Below are positions 15,696 to 25,556 of a stretch of DNA of 64,000 nt, piece by piece (positions within the stretch are counted from its first letter, which is position 1; the number at the start of each line of letters is the position of its first letter). The notes under the pieces are model-generated. The model saw only the letters and a program-made list of their open reading frames with translations. It was not told the origin of the DNA and did no database searches. The stretch covers positions 37,436 through 101,435 of the forward strand of contig JABLUY010000132.1 in the NCBI GenBank assembly GCA_013306675.1, read 5' to 3'. Source of the stretch: Thraustochytrium sp. TN22. Its lineage: Eukaryota > Sar > Bigyra > Thraustochytrida > Thraustochytriidae. The position numbers and the translations under genes were made by a program.

Positions 15696-17507
15696 TCACT
15701 TCTTCTTCTTCTTCTTCGGCGAGGCAGCGCCCGACTTCTTCTTCTTCGCGCCTCCGGCACCTGCCTTCTTCTTCTTGGCGCCGCCCGCTTTATTCTTGCC
15801 CTTCTTGGACGACTTCTTCTTGCCGCCCGCGGCCGCGGCAAGCGCCAATGCGCGCATTGGATCCCGGCGAAGAGCGCCACCGGGGCCAAGCATGTGCTTG
15901 ATTGCGAGCTCGTAGGGCAGATCCTGCGGGGCCACGAGCACATTGTGCAGCGTCTCGGCCGACACCTCGCCGGCAAGACCGCGGTCGTCGAAGCGGTCCA
16001 AGATAGCGCGGCACTCCTCGAGCTGGTTGCTCATTCGCTCCGAGATGTAGTGCACCTTGCCGTCTTGCGTGGTGAGCTTATGGGAGGGCGCGCGCTCACG
16101 CGCCGCGGCGTCCAACACATCCACCTCCTTGTCCTCGGTGTCGCCCCAGGCGAACCGCGCGTCGCGCGCCTTGCTGCGCAGCGCAACAAGGCCGTCAGCC
16201 ATCTTGGATTCCTCGGCGGCCTTAGATTCCCCGGCGGCCGCGTGTTCTGGGTCCGCGTACTTGGACTCCGACTCCGAGTCGTGCTCGGGCGTCTGGTCAT
16301 CCACGACCTCCTCATCACTCGCGCTCTCCGGCGTCTCGGGCGCCGCGCCGCGACCCTCGAGGACGCGACGCTGAGGCGCCTTGTGTGCAGGCGCGACGTG
16401 GCGAAAGCGCATCGGTGGCTGGACAAAGGCAGGCCCGCTGGGCCCCGAAAAGGAGTTTGCGCGCCGGGCTGGCACTGCGGATCGTGGTCTCCGCAGCTGC
16501 TCGGCCGTGCTTGCGGAATGCTGACGGTATGGATGTCCGCCGGGCAACTGCGAGGCGGCCGCTGCGGACTCGAAGCTCTGCAGGTTGCGCTCCATGCGCG
16601 ACCGCCGCGCGCTCTCGCTGTCATCCTCCACGCGCGCATCGCCGTCGGCATCGCCACCCTTGCTGTGGGCGGAAGGTCCTCGCTTGATGCCCATGGGCAA
16701 CGTGGAGCCGCGGAGCAGCTTGCGCTTCTGCAGCACGTTCTCAAAGTCGCGCTCGCGGCGGTCGCGCTCGCGCTCCCAGTCCCGCAGTGCCTTGCGGACC
16801 TGCTCCTCTTGCGCGTTGTTGACCATCTCGCGCGTGCGCTTGGCGAGCCACATGTGCTCGAGCCATTTCTCCGCGTCCTCGGCGGGCTCGTGTCGCGTAA
16901 AGGGCGTCGCTCCCTGACCGTACGCCTTGGCCGCCCCGGCAGCGCGCTCGCTGGCAATATGAATGGGCACAGATGGCGGCGCGCGAGCGCTCTGCGGCCG
17001 CCGCCCACGGGGCGGCAAGGTCTGGCCAGCTGGCGTCGATTCCTGCAGCAGGCGCTCGCGCGCCTGCTTTCCCACATGCGCCGCCATGGCCGACACGCGC
17101 AGGTCATGGTCGGACGCCTCCGGCCCACGCTTCATGGCTGCCGCCAGGCGGTCCAGCTGTTCGTCCAGGTCATTGTGCGTTCGCGAGTGCAGTCGCCTCG
17201 CATGCGCCTGGTACAAGTTGCGCTTGTGCAGCCCGACCAAGGGGTCGCCTGTGCCGTCGTTATTAGCGTAGTCGCTGCCAAGGCCGCCGACGCCGCCACC
17301 GCCGCCGCGGAGACGGTCGACGGCCGAAGTCGGCCGGGTCGGGCCTTGCTTCGCGCGCTCCAGGCTCGCTGCCCTCGCAGCCAGCGCCGTCTGCGGCGAC
17401 GCCGACCACGGCCGCGCGCGCCGCGCGCCACCCGACGTCTCCATTGCGCTTTCGGTCGCTCCCCAAGGCTTTGTCCGCGCGCGGGTTTTGGCGAGCGCTC
17501 TTGCCAT
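15696..17507 (-). CDS. Charged, partly coiled-coil protein with Lys-rich tail, unknown
   Basis: 603 residues from the ATG at 17507 (MARALAKTRART). The middle has a helical, highly charged stretch (WLEHMWLAKRTREMVNNAQ, then RKALRDWERERDRRERDFEN). A long acidic, Ser/Glu-rich disordered region follows, then a compact C-terminal helical part (HYISERMSNQLEECRAILDR, DLPYELAIKHML). It ends in an AGGKKKSSKKGK-type run of KKK/AGG units. The W..K..R helix resembles those of axonemal and basal-body proteins, but no family is recognised. It converges with the TPR/HECT_2 gene, with 133 bp between the stops. The frame is open above the start, where a cgccacgtatggagc repeat is seen. Confidence 0.65.
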   Translation of the reverse strand: MARALAKTRARTKPWGATESAMETSGGARRARPWSASPQTALAARAASLERAKQGPTRPTSAVDRLRGGGGGVGGLGSDYANNDGTGDPLVGLHKRNLYQAHARRLHSRTHNDLDEQLDRLAAAMKRGPEASDHDLRVSAMAAHVGKQARERLLQESTPAGQTLPPRGRRPQSARAPPSVPIHIASERAAGAAKAYGQGATPFTRHEPAEDAEKWLEHMWLAKRTREMVNNAQEEQVRKALRDWERERDRRERDFENVLQKRKLLRGSTLPMGIKRGPSAHSKGGDADGDARVEDDSESARRSRMERNLQSFESAAAASQLPGGHPYRQHSASTAEQLRRPRSAVPARRANSFSGPSGPAFVQPPMRFRHVAPAHKAPQRRVLEGRGAAPETPESASDEEVVDDQTPEHDSESESKYADPEHAAAGESKAAEESKMADGLVALRSKARDARFAWGDTEDKEVDVLDAAARERAPSHKLTTQDGKVHYISERMSNQLEECRAILDRFDDRGLAGEVSAETLHNVLVAPQDLPYELAIKHMLGPGGALRRDPMRALALAAAAGGKKKSSKKGKNKAGGAKKKKAGAGGAKKKKSGAASPKKKKKK

Positions 17508-18011
17508 GATCACACAGGACGACGCGCGCCGAAGCCGTTGATGGAGGCTGGGAGGGACACCCTTGTCCATTCCCTCGTGCGGCGCGCGCCACGTATGGAG
17601 CGCGCGCCACGTATGGAGCACGCCTTGGAGGCGGGCAAGCGCGCGCGAGCGACCGCGCGAGCGACCGCGCGGATTTGCCCCGCAAGCGCACTGCGCGTTT
17701 CACCGAGAGAGAGAGATCTGCAGGCGCATTCCCCGCCGAGTCAATAAATTCACTGGCACTGCCTGCTTCTTATCAAAATCAAAGACATCTTGATGGGGGG
17801 AGGGGGACGACGACCAGAAGTTCGCTTGTGCGCGTCAAAGAGCGACGTATGGTTGGCGCAGCCGGAACTACCCGCCCGCGAAATTCTCGTTCACTCGCAC
17901 GTCGGACCGCTGGCGGGCTGGACGCTACAACGTTCATGGTCTCAACGATGTGCCGCACCTTGAAGGCAAACTCCATTGAACATCCAGGCTTTCGTAGTAA
18001 CTTGACTAGCG
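17508..18011. other. Intergenic region
   Basis: No gene is evident. It contains a twice-repeated cgccacgtatggagc element (about 17588-17620), a gcgagcgacc repeat and a CACTGGC motif at 17751-17757 (GCCAGTG on the minus strand), upstream of the minus-strand gene that starts at 17507. Confidence 0.45.
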
Positions 18012-19295
18012 TTAAAGGTCCCCCAAGCTCTTGACGGTAAGCGTGCAGGCGACCGGACAGTGGTCGCTGACGCCGACGGTGGGCTCGTGCAGGACATAGG
18101 TGTCGTGCAGACGAACGGGCAGGTCTGCGTTGTGGCCCGGTTCGGTTGCAGCCGCGGCCATGGCACGCGGCATGCAAAAGTAGTCGAGGCGGTTGCCACG
18201 GTTGAAGGGACGGCCGTTGGTGCGCATGGACCAGTAGGTGAAATGGCCCAGCACGTCACCGTGCAGGTGGCGGAAGGCATCCACGTATCCCATCTCCTCG
18301 AGAAATTCGGTAAAGGACGCACGCTCCTCGGGCGTGCTGCCTGCGGTCTTGGGCACGTGCTTGGCCTCGGGGTTCCACACATCGAGGTCGCGGTGCGCAA
18401 CGTTGAGGTCGCCGCACACGACACAGGGCACGCCGGTCTCGGTCGCCAAGTCGCGCAGGTAGGTGCGCAGGTCAAGGTCCCACTCCTTGGTGCGGTAGTC
18501 GAGGCGCTTGAGGTCTTGGCCGGCGTTGGGCACGTAGAGCGCGACGAGGTTGCAAAAGGGCAGGCGCAGTGTGATCGACCGGCCCTCGCCCTCGTGCTTG
18601 TCCAGACCAATTCCGTAGTCCACCGTGTACTGATCCGGCGCATACTTCTCCGATACGAAAATGGCCGTGCCGGCGTAGCCTTTCTTGACCGTGGAGCAGG
18701 ACCAAAAGCTCTTGTAGCCCGGCAGAAGCGACTCGAACTCCTTGACGTGGGACTCCTGAATCTTTGTCTCCTGCAGACACACGACGTGCGGTTGCTCGTC
18801 CTCGACGAGCTTGGGCAGCGTTTCGGGCTGCTTGCGCACGAGCGCGCGCAGCCCATTCACGTTCCAAGTGAGCATCTTGAAGAGGTCCTCGTCCTCCGTC
18901 ACGGGGGCGCGCTTGATCGGGTCGCGCGGGAACTCCGTTTTGCCGGCGTCGCGCTCGGCCGGTGTCTTGCGCGCCCGCTTGGGTGCGCCCCCCTTCGCAT
19001 CCGCATCCGCATCCTCGCCGCCATCCTTCTTGGCCTTCTTCTTCTTGGTCGTCTTGCCCTCCGAGTCCTCGGCGGGCTCCGCCTCCTTCTTCGTCGCCTT
19101 GCGCTTCGGCTTGGCGGCCGCCGCCGGCGCGTCCTCCTCCTTGGCGGCCTTCTTGGCGCCGCGCTTCGCCTTGGGCTCGGCCTTGGCGTCGGCCGCCGCG
19201 GCCTGCGCCGGCTCGTTCTCCTCGGGCTCGGCCGCCTTGCTCGCGAGCGCGCGCGCCGCGCGCCGCGCCGCCGCGGTGGTTAGGCCGCCGCTCAT
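18012..19295 (-). CDS. APEX1: Apurinic/apyrimidinic endonuclease (APE1/ExoIII family)
   Basis: 427 residues. The first 130 are an Ala/Lys-rich extension with KKxxKK clusters suited to nuclear import. The catalytic domain has LTWNVNGLRAL near 141 (Asn metal ligand), CLQETKIQE near 169 (catalytic Glu), the GDLNVAHRDLDVWNP block near 297 (Asp/Asn pair) and GVSDHCPV near the end (Asp-His pair). All catalytic positions of the exonuclease III family are present. The protein cleaves the backbone 5' of abasic sites in base excision repair. The frame continues upstream (to 20228) with in-frame ATGs and an Arg-rich segment; an alternative longer form with a mitochondrial-type presequence is conceivable. 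Confidence 0.93.
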   Translation of the reverse strand: MSGGLTTAAARRAARALASKAAEPEENEPAQAAAADAKAEPKAKRGAKKAAKEEDAPAAAAKPKRKATKKEAEPAEDSEGKTTKKKKAKKDGGEDADADAKGGAPKRARKTPAERDAGKTEFPRDPIKRAPVTEDEDLFKMLTWNVNGLRALVRKQPETLPKLVEDEQPHVVCLQETKIQESHVKEFESLLPGYKSFWSCSTVKKGYAGTAIFVSEKYAPDQYTVDYGIGLDKHEGEGRSITLRLPFCNLVALYVPNAGQDLKRLDYRTKEWDLDLRTYLRDLATETGVPCVVCGDLNVAHRDLDVWNPEAKHVPKTAGSTPEERASFTEFLEEMGYVDAFRHLHGDVLGHFTYWSMRTNGRPFNRGNRLDYFCMPRAMAAAATEPGHNADLPVRLHDTYVLHEPTVGVSDHCPVACTLTVKSLGDL

Positions 19296-19580
19296 GGCTC
19301 CCTGGGCGGCCGCCGAGCGCCGCGCCGCCTGGCCCAGCGCGCGGCGCATGCACGGGCGCCGCCGCGCGGGCCCCGGCAGGCTTCGCCGCCCGCCCGCCGC
19401 TGCCGAGACGCCGCGCCGCGCGACCGACCGATCGGGGCGGGCGAGAGAGTTTTGCATGCCATGGCATGCCATGCCCTGGCGCAGGAGGCAGAGCTCGTTG
19501 GCCGGGCGCTGCGCGCGCGAGACGCAGGCAGGCCGGGCGGCGGGTAGGCAAGCGGGCAGGCAGGCAGGCAGGCAGGCAGC
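19296..19580. promoter_or_regulatory. Bidirectional promoter between APE1 and the DUF3228 gene
   Basis: The two start codons are 285 bp apart and face away from each other, so promoter elements are probably shared. A gcatgccatggcatgccatg palindromic cluster lies at about 19455-19474, and a (ggca)n run (about 19551-19579) ends directly at the plus-strand ATG. Confidence 0.6.
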
Positions 19581-20213
19581 ATGTCGGCGGCACGGCGGTT
19601 CGTGAGCCTGGACAAGTTCGCGTACAGGCAGTTCGCCGAGGCCGGCGGCAAGGAGCTGGGCGCGGCCGGCAAGATTGCCTTCGACAAGGCGGCCTTCGCG
19701 GCGCGCGTGAACGAGGAGATCGAGCGGCGCGGGGGCTTGGAGCAGTGCCTGGAGCCCGGGTACGCGCCGTTTTGCAAGCACGTCTTCATGGAGAACTTCT
19801 GCGGCGCGCAGGCGATCGACCTGCGCATCACGCCTGAGAACGAGCACATGCTCAAGTCTGCGTACGAGGCGCGCCGCGAGGGCGAGCTGCCGGTGCTGCA
19901 GCGGCACTTTCTGGCAAGCGACATTGGCGAGATCCCTCAGGCGTCCGCTCTGGACATCATCCTCTATTCGCGCGAGCAGATCAACAAGGAGAACGAGGCC
20001 ATGGGCGACGCCGGCGATCCGCACGAGACTGCGCCGTGGGGCATCATCTCCATCAAGCCGCAAGACGAGATGCGCGAGCTGCCCATGCAACCCATCACCA
20101 TGCTGCGCAATGCGCTTGGCAAGGACGAGGGCGGGTCCGGCGTCAAGCTCGATAAGGAGGCCTACCTGGCGAGCGTGGCCTACTGGAGCGAGCATGCTGT
20201 CATTCGATTCTGA
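19581..20213 (+). CDS. DUF3228 family protein
   Basis: 210 residues, close to the family length. The sequence follows the conserved pattern I associate with DUF3228: PGYAPFCKHVFMENF, ITPENEHMLKSAYEARREGE, LPVLQRHF, LDIILYSREQINKENEAMG, PWGIISIKPQD, ELPMQPITMLRNALGKDEGG and a closing ASVAYWSEHA. The family occurs in bacteria, plants and protists and has no established function. No signal or transmembrane segment is seen. It is head to head with APE1. Nothing appears broken. Confidence 0.8.
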   Translation: MSAARRFVSLDKFAYRQFAEAGGKELGAAGKIAFDKAAFAARVNEEIERRGGLEQCLEPGYAPFCKHVFMENFCGAQAIDLRITPENEHMLKSAYEARREGELPVLQRHFLASDIGEIPQASALDIILYSREQINKENEAMGDAGDPHETAPWGIISIKPQDEMRELPMQPITMLRNALGKDEGGSGVKLDKEAYLASVAYWSEHAVIRF

Positions 20214-20319
20214 TTTTGAAGAGAGCAATCATGACAATGTTACTGATACGGATGAGGGCTTGGAGGACAGGATGCTGCTGCCTGCCTGCTGCTGCTGCTG
20301 CTGTAGCTGCTGCTGCATC

Positions 20320-23300
20320 TTAGTCGAGTGAACCGAGTGGTGAGGGCAGCGGCAGGCGCGGCGGCGAGGCCGGTGCGGGCTCCGCTGCAGCTGCGGGCGC
20401 GGGCTTGGATGCGGGCGCGCCTGCGTCGGCTCCGGCCACTACGGCGCGCTCGTGCAGGAGTGCCTCGATCAACTTGGACTTGCGGTCGTCCTCACGCTGA
20501 AGCCAGGCGATAATGTTGAAGGCCTCGCGCTGGATGCTCATCTTGTCCTCGTTGAACTGGTTGCGTTCCACACTGAGCTGCGAGATGACTGCGCTTTTGC
20601 GCTCAACAACCTCAAGTGCGCGACGACGCTCGCTCTGCGCCTCGCGCAGCGCAGCGCTGATGGCCGCCATCTGCTGCTGCAGCTCACGCGCGGCAGGCGC
20701 ATCCGTAATCTGCGCGGACTCCTTGTCGTCGCTGAGGATGACCGCCTCAAGCGACTCAATGGTGTGGTCGCGCTCCGAGACCGCGGCCTCGAGGTGCTCG
20801 ATCTGTGCGAGCAGGTCTTGCTGCATGACGGCCGCCTCCTGGTCGTCCTCTAGCCCCGCCCCGCTGTGCCCAACGGCGGCGGCGGCGGCCTGCGAGGCCA
20901 CGTCGTGGCCGTTCAACGAGGCAGACATGCGCAGCGCCGAGACGGCACCGAGCGCAACGCGCAGCGAGCTGCGCAGCGAGGCATTCTGGTGCGCGGCGGT
21001 GCGCAAGAGCGCCGTGGCGGTCTTCCGTGTGTGCAACGCGTGCTTGCGCCAGGAGCGCGCTTCAACCAGGACACGGAGCTCGGCACAGAGCGCTGCACGC
21101 GTGGAGGCGGCGGCCTGAATCTGGAAGGCGTCCATGTCCTGCTCGAGCTGGTTGAAGCGGTGGGCCATATCGATCGCCTCGCGCTTGAGCGCGCGCTTGT
21201 CCCGGTTCGCCTCGTCCGCCAGCGAGGCCAGGCGCGTCTCGAGCTCGGCGCGTACGCGGCCGGGCTCCGCGGCCGACGCCGTGAGCTGCGCGCGCACCTG
21301 CTCCAGCTGGAGCGCCTGCTGCTGCAGCTGCGTAGAATAGGCCGCCGCAGCGCAGGCAGCCTGCGCAGCGATCATCTCCTTGTCCCGCTGAAGGGCGGCA
21401 GCGCGCGCTTCCGCGTCGCGGCACGCCACCACCGCGGCAGTCTCCTTGGACTCGGCGCCGAGCTGCTGCCGGCGAGCGCCCTCTTGAAGCTGATCGATCT
21501 GAAGCTGCTGTTCCTCAAGCTGGCCGCGCATCTGCGTGATAATGTCGCGCTGCTTGGCGAGCTCGTCCTGCGCGAGCGCCAGTGCGCGCTGCTTCTCCTT
21601 CGACTCCTGCACCAGCGACTTGATCGTGTCACCCTTGCCAACAGTCTCGGAGGCGAGGATGTTGATCAGCCGCGCCTTGGCGCGGTTGTCCCGCTGCAGC
21701 TTGCTTGAGAGCGACTCCGAGATGCCGCTATACACGTTGTACGGCTCATCCTCGCCATCCTCGCCATCCTCTTCGTCGTCCTCGTCGTCGTCGTCCTCGT
21801 CCTCGTCCTCGTCTGCCGCCTCGAGACCGGTGAGGTGCGCGCGTGCGCGCTCTTCGCAGCTCCAGGAGGCGAACGCGTCGGCGTCCTCGGAGAGGTCGAC
21901 AATGGTGGCCGCGGCGGCGCCGGGGTATCCGGCGCCGCCCGAGTTGCGCGCAGCGCGAGGCGTGGGGGATGAGCCCCGCCTGGCAGCAGCTTGCGCCGCA
22001 ACGGCGGCGGCGGTCACCGAGGTGGCGAGCATGACATCCTGGTGCGCTGCAGCGCTAGCGAAATCCGTTTCTGCGTCCGTGAGCGCCAGCGACTTGACGT
22101 CGACACTGGCCAGCGTGGAGAAGGTCTGGCGCGACGTCACGCTCAGGGAGTCCTGCGCGTCCATGGCGCCCAGGTCTTGCTGCTGGTTTTGGTTCTTCTT
22201 CCCGCCATGGCGGAGTGCGCTGAAGCCTCCCATGGACATGGACATGGCCCGCGGTCCGCCGCTGCTGCGACGACGCTGCTTGTCGCGGCGCACGTTGCCG
22301 CAGAACTCGAGCGCGGCGAGCGTGGAGACCGAGTCGTCGAGCGAGTCGCTGACGGTGGCCATGAGCACGACGCGCGAAGGCTGCAGCAGCGTGGGCTGCA
22401 GTAGCCGCGTGAGCTTGGAGTCCCGAAAAGGGACGTGCGAGCCGCGGCTTGTCGCTGCAGCGAGCGCGCCCATGACCTTTTCCAGCGCCAGGCGCGACTT
22501 CTTGCACGATCGCTGCTCCTGCGCGTCGCCGATCTGCGAGTCCGCCAGGTCCACGAGGTCTACCGCGCAGTTTTCGCCCCACGCCAGCGAGACGACCAGG
22601 TGCGAGAGGTAGCCCCCGCGCTGAGCCGCGGCGGTGGTGCTGCTGGCCGCGCGCACGCGGCGGCGGCGACGGAGCAGCGTCGCCACGAGCTGCTGCGCGT
22701 CCTCGAGGGAACGGGCCTTGACGCTGGCGCCCAGCGACGAGAGCACCTGATCCTCTGGCGTTTCGGGCGCCAGAAGGTCGCGTGCGGTCTCCTTGTAGAC
22801 CTCCACGCCCGAGACGCGGAGCGCGCCGTTCTTGCCGGCCTCCGCCAGGCAGGCCTCGGCCAGGCGGCACAGCGTCCACGCGAGATCCTCGCGGCGCACA
22901 GTACTGCCCTGTAGCATGACCAGACCCGTGCGCCGCAGCGCCTGCGATGCCTGCACGACCGGGAGCACCTCGCGCTCGAAGACCGCCTCGAGGTCCTCCT
23001 GCGCCTGTGCCGGGTGCGGCGCCACACCCGAGACCGTGTCCGCCTCGAAAACGCGAAAGCCCGATCTCAAGGTACCCGGTCCGCAGATGGTCACGCACGC
23101 CTTCTCACCCATGGCCGACGCGCGGCGCGCCGCATGGCCCAGCTTGCTGCGGCGTCGAGGGGAGAGCCCGCCGCCGCCCCCCTCGAGCTCCTTGGCCTCC
23201 GAGACGTCGTCATCCTTTTCCTCGCCCGTCAGCCAGGCACGCGCCGTCGGGTCTGAGCCGCGCCGCCCCCACGCCGCGACCTCGCGCGCCACGGACCCGG

Positions 23301-23331
23301 GCGCCACGCGCACCACCACCTGCACGTTCAT
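20320..23331 (-). CDS. Kinesin-like protein with degenerate motor domain
   Basis: 1003 residues. It opens with a kinesin beta-1 strand (MNVQVVVRVAP). HVPFRDSKLTRLLQPTL near 300 and VLMATVSDSLDDSVSTLAAL with EFCGNVRR are the hallmark switch II helix and following motor elements. The nucleotide site is not intact: the P-loop position reads LQGSTVRRED instead of GQTGSGKT, the switch I serines give TTAAAQRGGYLSH, and switch II reads DLADSQ rather than DLAGSE. About 550-950 is largely coiled coil, after an acidic Asp/Glu run (about 508-535). It is probably a non-hydrolysing or ADP-independent kinesin relative. Fold assignment is fairly sure; inactivity is inferred. Confidence 0.75.
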   Translation of the reverse strand: MNVQVVVRVAPGSVAREVAAWGRRGSDPTARAWLTGEEKDDDVSEAKELEGGGGGLSPRRRSKLGHAARRASAMGEKACVTICGPGTLRSGFRVFEADTVSGVAPHPAQAQEDLEAVFEREVLPVVQASQALRRTGLVMLQGSTVRREDLAWTLCRLAEACLAEAGKNGALRVSGVEVYKETARDLLAPETPEDQVLSSLGASVKARSLEDAQQLVATLLRRRRRVRAASSTTAAAQRGGYLSHLVVSLAWGENCAVDLVDLADSQIGDAQEQRSCKKSRLALEKVMGALAAATSRGSHVPFRDSKLTRLLQPTLLQPSRVVLMATVSDSLDDSVSTLAALEFCGNVRRDKQRRRSSGGPRAMSMSMGGFSALRHGGKKNQNQQQDLGAMDAQDSLSVTSRQTFSTLASVDVKSLALTDAETDFASAAAHQDVMLATSVTAAAVAAQAAARRGSSPTPRAARNSGGAGYPGAAAATIVDLSEDADAFASWSCEERARAHLTGLEAADEDEDEDDDDEDDEEDGEDGEDEPYNVYSGISESLSSKLQRDNRAKARLINILASETVGKGDTIKSLVQESKEKQRALALAQDELAKQRDIITQMRGQLEEQQLQIDQLQEGARRQQLGAESKETAAVVACRDAEARAAALQRDKEMIAAQAACAAAAYSTQLQQQALQLEQVRAQLTASAAEPGRVRAELETRLASLADEANRDKRALKREAIDMAHRFNQLEQDMDAFQIQAAASTRAALCAELRVLVEARSWRKHALHTRKTATALLRTAAHQNASLRSSLRVALGAVSALRMSASLNGHDVASQAAAAAVGHSGAGLEDDQEAAVMQQDLLAQIEHLEAAVSERDHTIESLEAVILSDDKESAQITDAPAARELQQQMAAISAALREAQSERRRALEVVERKSAVISQLSVERNQFNEDKMSIQREAFNIIAWLQREDDRKSKLIEALLHERAVVAGADAGAPASKPAPAAAAEPAPASPPRLPLPSPLGSLD

Positions 23332-24254
23332 GCTCGCCTGCCCGGCCGCCGATGCGATCCTGCGCGCTCACGCACGGCGTCGGCGCCGCCGCCGCCGACC
23401 TCTCCAACAGCTGCGCCGCCGCCGCTGCCAGTGCCGCCACCAGCACCAGCACCAGAGGAGACCTAGCAGAACCCATGGACTCCGCGCAAGCGCGCAGCAC
23501 CTCGCGACACTTGCGCTCGGTCCCGCCTGGAGAACGGCTCTGTCCCGCAAATTGGTACAAAGCGTAGGGACCTGGCGGGTCCCAGCAAGCGCGTGTCGCA
23601 AGCATGAACGCGCCGCCAGCACGGACGCGTCGCAAGCATGGACACTTTGGCGAAAAGCCTGATCGCGACTTGCCCGCGCTCGTGCTCGTCCGTGCAGAGC
23701 ACTGAGGCGCCTTGAGTCCAGCAGTCACTGGCAGACCAAGGACGATTCCTCAGCCTTGCCTGGCTGCTGCGATCCGCCCCTGACGTGACGGTGAGGCGGC
23801 TGACTGATCACACATCTGATCTCCTGCGCAACCTCCTTGCGATTCTCGCCGGTCCTCCGATTGACGCGATTCTCGCCTCGCCTCGCCTCGTCTCCGAGGC
23901 CGCCGCCGCGCGCTGCCGGCCAGTACCAAGAGCAGCAGCAGCGGCGGCACCAGCAGAAGCAGCACCAGCACCAGCGGTACCAGCACCAGCAGCACCAGCA
24001 GCACCAGCAGCACCAGCAGCACCAGAACCAGCACCAGCAGCACCAGAACCAGCACCAGCAGCACCAGCAGGAGTACCAGCGCCAGCAGCGCCAGCAGCGC
24101 CAGCAGCAGCAGCTCCTGCGGCTCCGGCCCGGGCAGCAGCCAGCAGGCGTCGGGCCCGACCCGGCGCTTGCCGAGGCGTCGGAGCGCGGGGTCGCGAGAT
24201 CCGAGATGGGGCGGCGCGGCTGAGCCTCTCGCGGCGCGCGGGCAGCAAAAGCGG
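23332..24254. other. Intergenic region with CAGCAC repeat tract
   Basis: No gene is seen. A (cagcac/cagcag/cagaac) minisatellite-like tract occupies about 23932-24115 and creates long artificial open frames on both strands. GCCAGTG motifs occur at 23427-23433 (plus) and 23726-23732 (minus). Confidence 0.6.
23932..24115. repeat. CAGCAC-type minisatellite
   Basis: About 180 bases of near-tandem agcaccagc/agcagcaccag units. Translation gives poly-Gln, poly-Ala/Pro or poly-Leu/Val depending on frame and strand, without other coding character. It lies 140 bp upstream of the GST-like gene. Confidence 0.85.
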
Positions 24255-25397
24255 ATGCTGGCGCGCGCGCGGGCGTGGGCGGCGGCGCGGGGCTGGGCGG
24301 CAGGGCGCGCGGCGGGACCGGAGGCGGCGGCGGCGGCGGCGCGCGCGACGGCGGCGCACCAGCGCGTGGGCAGGATGGGCAAGGCCACGACGGCCATGGA
24401 CGAGACGGACGCCAAGGGCGCGTTCAAGCGCACCGAGGCGCAGTTCCGCAACTGGATCAAGGCCGGCGGAGAGTTCCCGCCGGACACGGAGCGCTACGCG
24501 GTGTACTTTAGCTACGCGTGCCCGTGGGCGAGCCGCGTGTACGCGGTGCGCAACCTGCTGGGCCTGCAGGATGTCATCCAGATGGTGCCGGTGATGCCCA
24601 TCATGGAGCGCACGCGCCCGGACGACGAGGAGGACAAGCACATCGGCTGGGTCTTCTCGGAGGAGCGCCCGGACGTCATCAACGGCTGCAAGACCATCCG
24701 CGAGGTGTACGAGAAGCACGACCCGAGCGGGCAGACGACCAAGTTCACGGTGCCGCTGCTCTTTGACAAGAAGCAGAGCAAGATCGTGTCGAACGAGTCG
24801 GCCGAGATCATCCGCATGCTCAAGGAGCTCGGCGAGTTCGCCGACGAGTCCGCGCCCTTTGCCGGCGTCGACCTGTACCCGGACGACCTCAAGGAGGAGA
24901 TCGACGCCGTCAACGATTGGGTCTACCCGATGTTCAACAACGGCGTCTACCGGTCCGGCTTTGCGACCAAGCAGGAGGCCTATGAGGAGGCGGTGCACGA
25001 GGTCTGGGAGGCGCTGGACCGCGCCGAAGAGATCCTGTCCAAGCAGCGCTACATCGCGGGCGACCGCTTCACCGAGGCCGACGTACGCCTCTTCGTGACG
25101 TGCGTGCGCTTCGACGAGATCTACGCGCACCACTTCAAGTGCATCCGCCGCATCGCCGAGACCTGCCCCAACCTCTTCGAGTACACCAAGGAGATTCTGC
25201 AGATGCCCGGCGTCAAGGAGACCGTGGAGATCGAGGACGCCAAGACGCACTACATTTGCTCGCACAAGGGTATCAACCCCCACGGCATCCTGCCCGTCTC
25301 CCCCTTTCAGTTCGGCTCCTCCAAGCCCTTTCCGGAGTGCTGGTACGAGGAGCACCTCAAGCCGCACACCCGCGAGGAGGCCTTTCCGCTCAAGTAG
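24255..25397 (+). CDS. Glutathionyl-hydroquinone reductase / Xi-class GST (ECM4/YqjG-like)
   Basis: 380 residues. An N-terminal Ala/Arg-rich stretch (MLARARAWAAARGWAAGRAA) is a likely mitochondrial presequence; a shorter form could start at the ATG at 24375 (MGKATTAMDE). The thioredoxin-like domain carries SYACPWASR, with the catalytic Cys at residue 89, and the family block TVPLLFDKKQSKIVSNESAE. The C-terminal helical GST domain has NDWVYPMFNNGVYRSGFATK, AGDRFTEADVRLFVT and the closing NPHGILP. These enzymes reduce glutathionyl-hydroquinones through a Cys mechanism. All expected positions appear intact. Confidence 0.92.
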   Translation: MLARARAWAAARGWAAGRAAGPEAAAAAARATAAHQRVGRMGKATTAMDETDAKGAFKRTEAQFRNWIKAGGEFPPDTERYAVYFSYACPWASRVYAVRNLLGLQDVIQMVPVMPIMERTRPDDEEDKHIGWVFSEERPDVINGCKTIREVYEKHDPSGQTTKFTVPLLFDKKQSKIVSNESAEIIRMLKELGEFADESAPFAGVDLYPDDLKEEIDAVNDWVYPMFNNGVYRSGFATKQEAYEEAVHEVWEALDRAEEILSKQRYIAGDRFTEADVRLFVTCVRFDEIYAHHFKCIRRIAETCPNLFEYTKEILQMPGVKETVEIEDAKTHYICSHKGINPHGILPVSPFQFGSSKPFPECWYEEHLKPHTREEAFPLK

Positions 25398-25556
25398 GCT
25401 TCGATTCAGAACGAACTAACTTAAGCCTCAATTTTCGACGTTTCAGTTTGGGAAAAGTAGGGCCCGAGTCAGCGCTCGAACCTACCTACTTGTGAATGCC
25501 GGAAAATTGAATTTTCGTCGGCGGGGTCCTCCGGTAGGGCAGTAGGTTGGGCCGGG

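Noticed and set aside
25400-25440. Definite left terminal inverted repeat of the Harbinger element
   Set aside because: agcctcaattttcgacg resembles the right-end reverse complement ggcctaaaatccgacc only partly, and no matching 3-bp duplication was certain.
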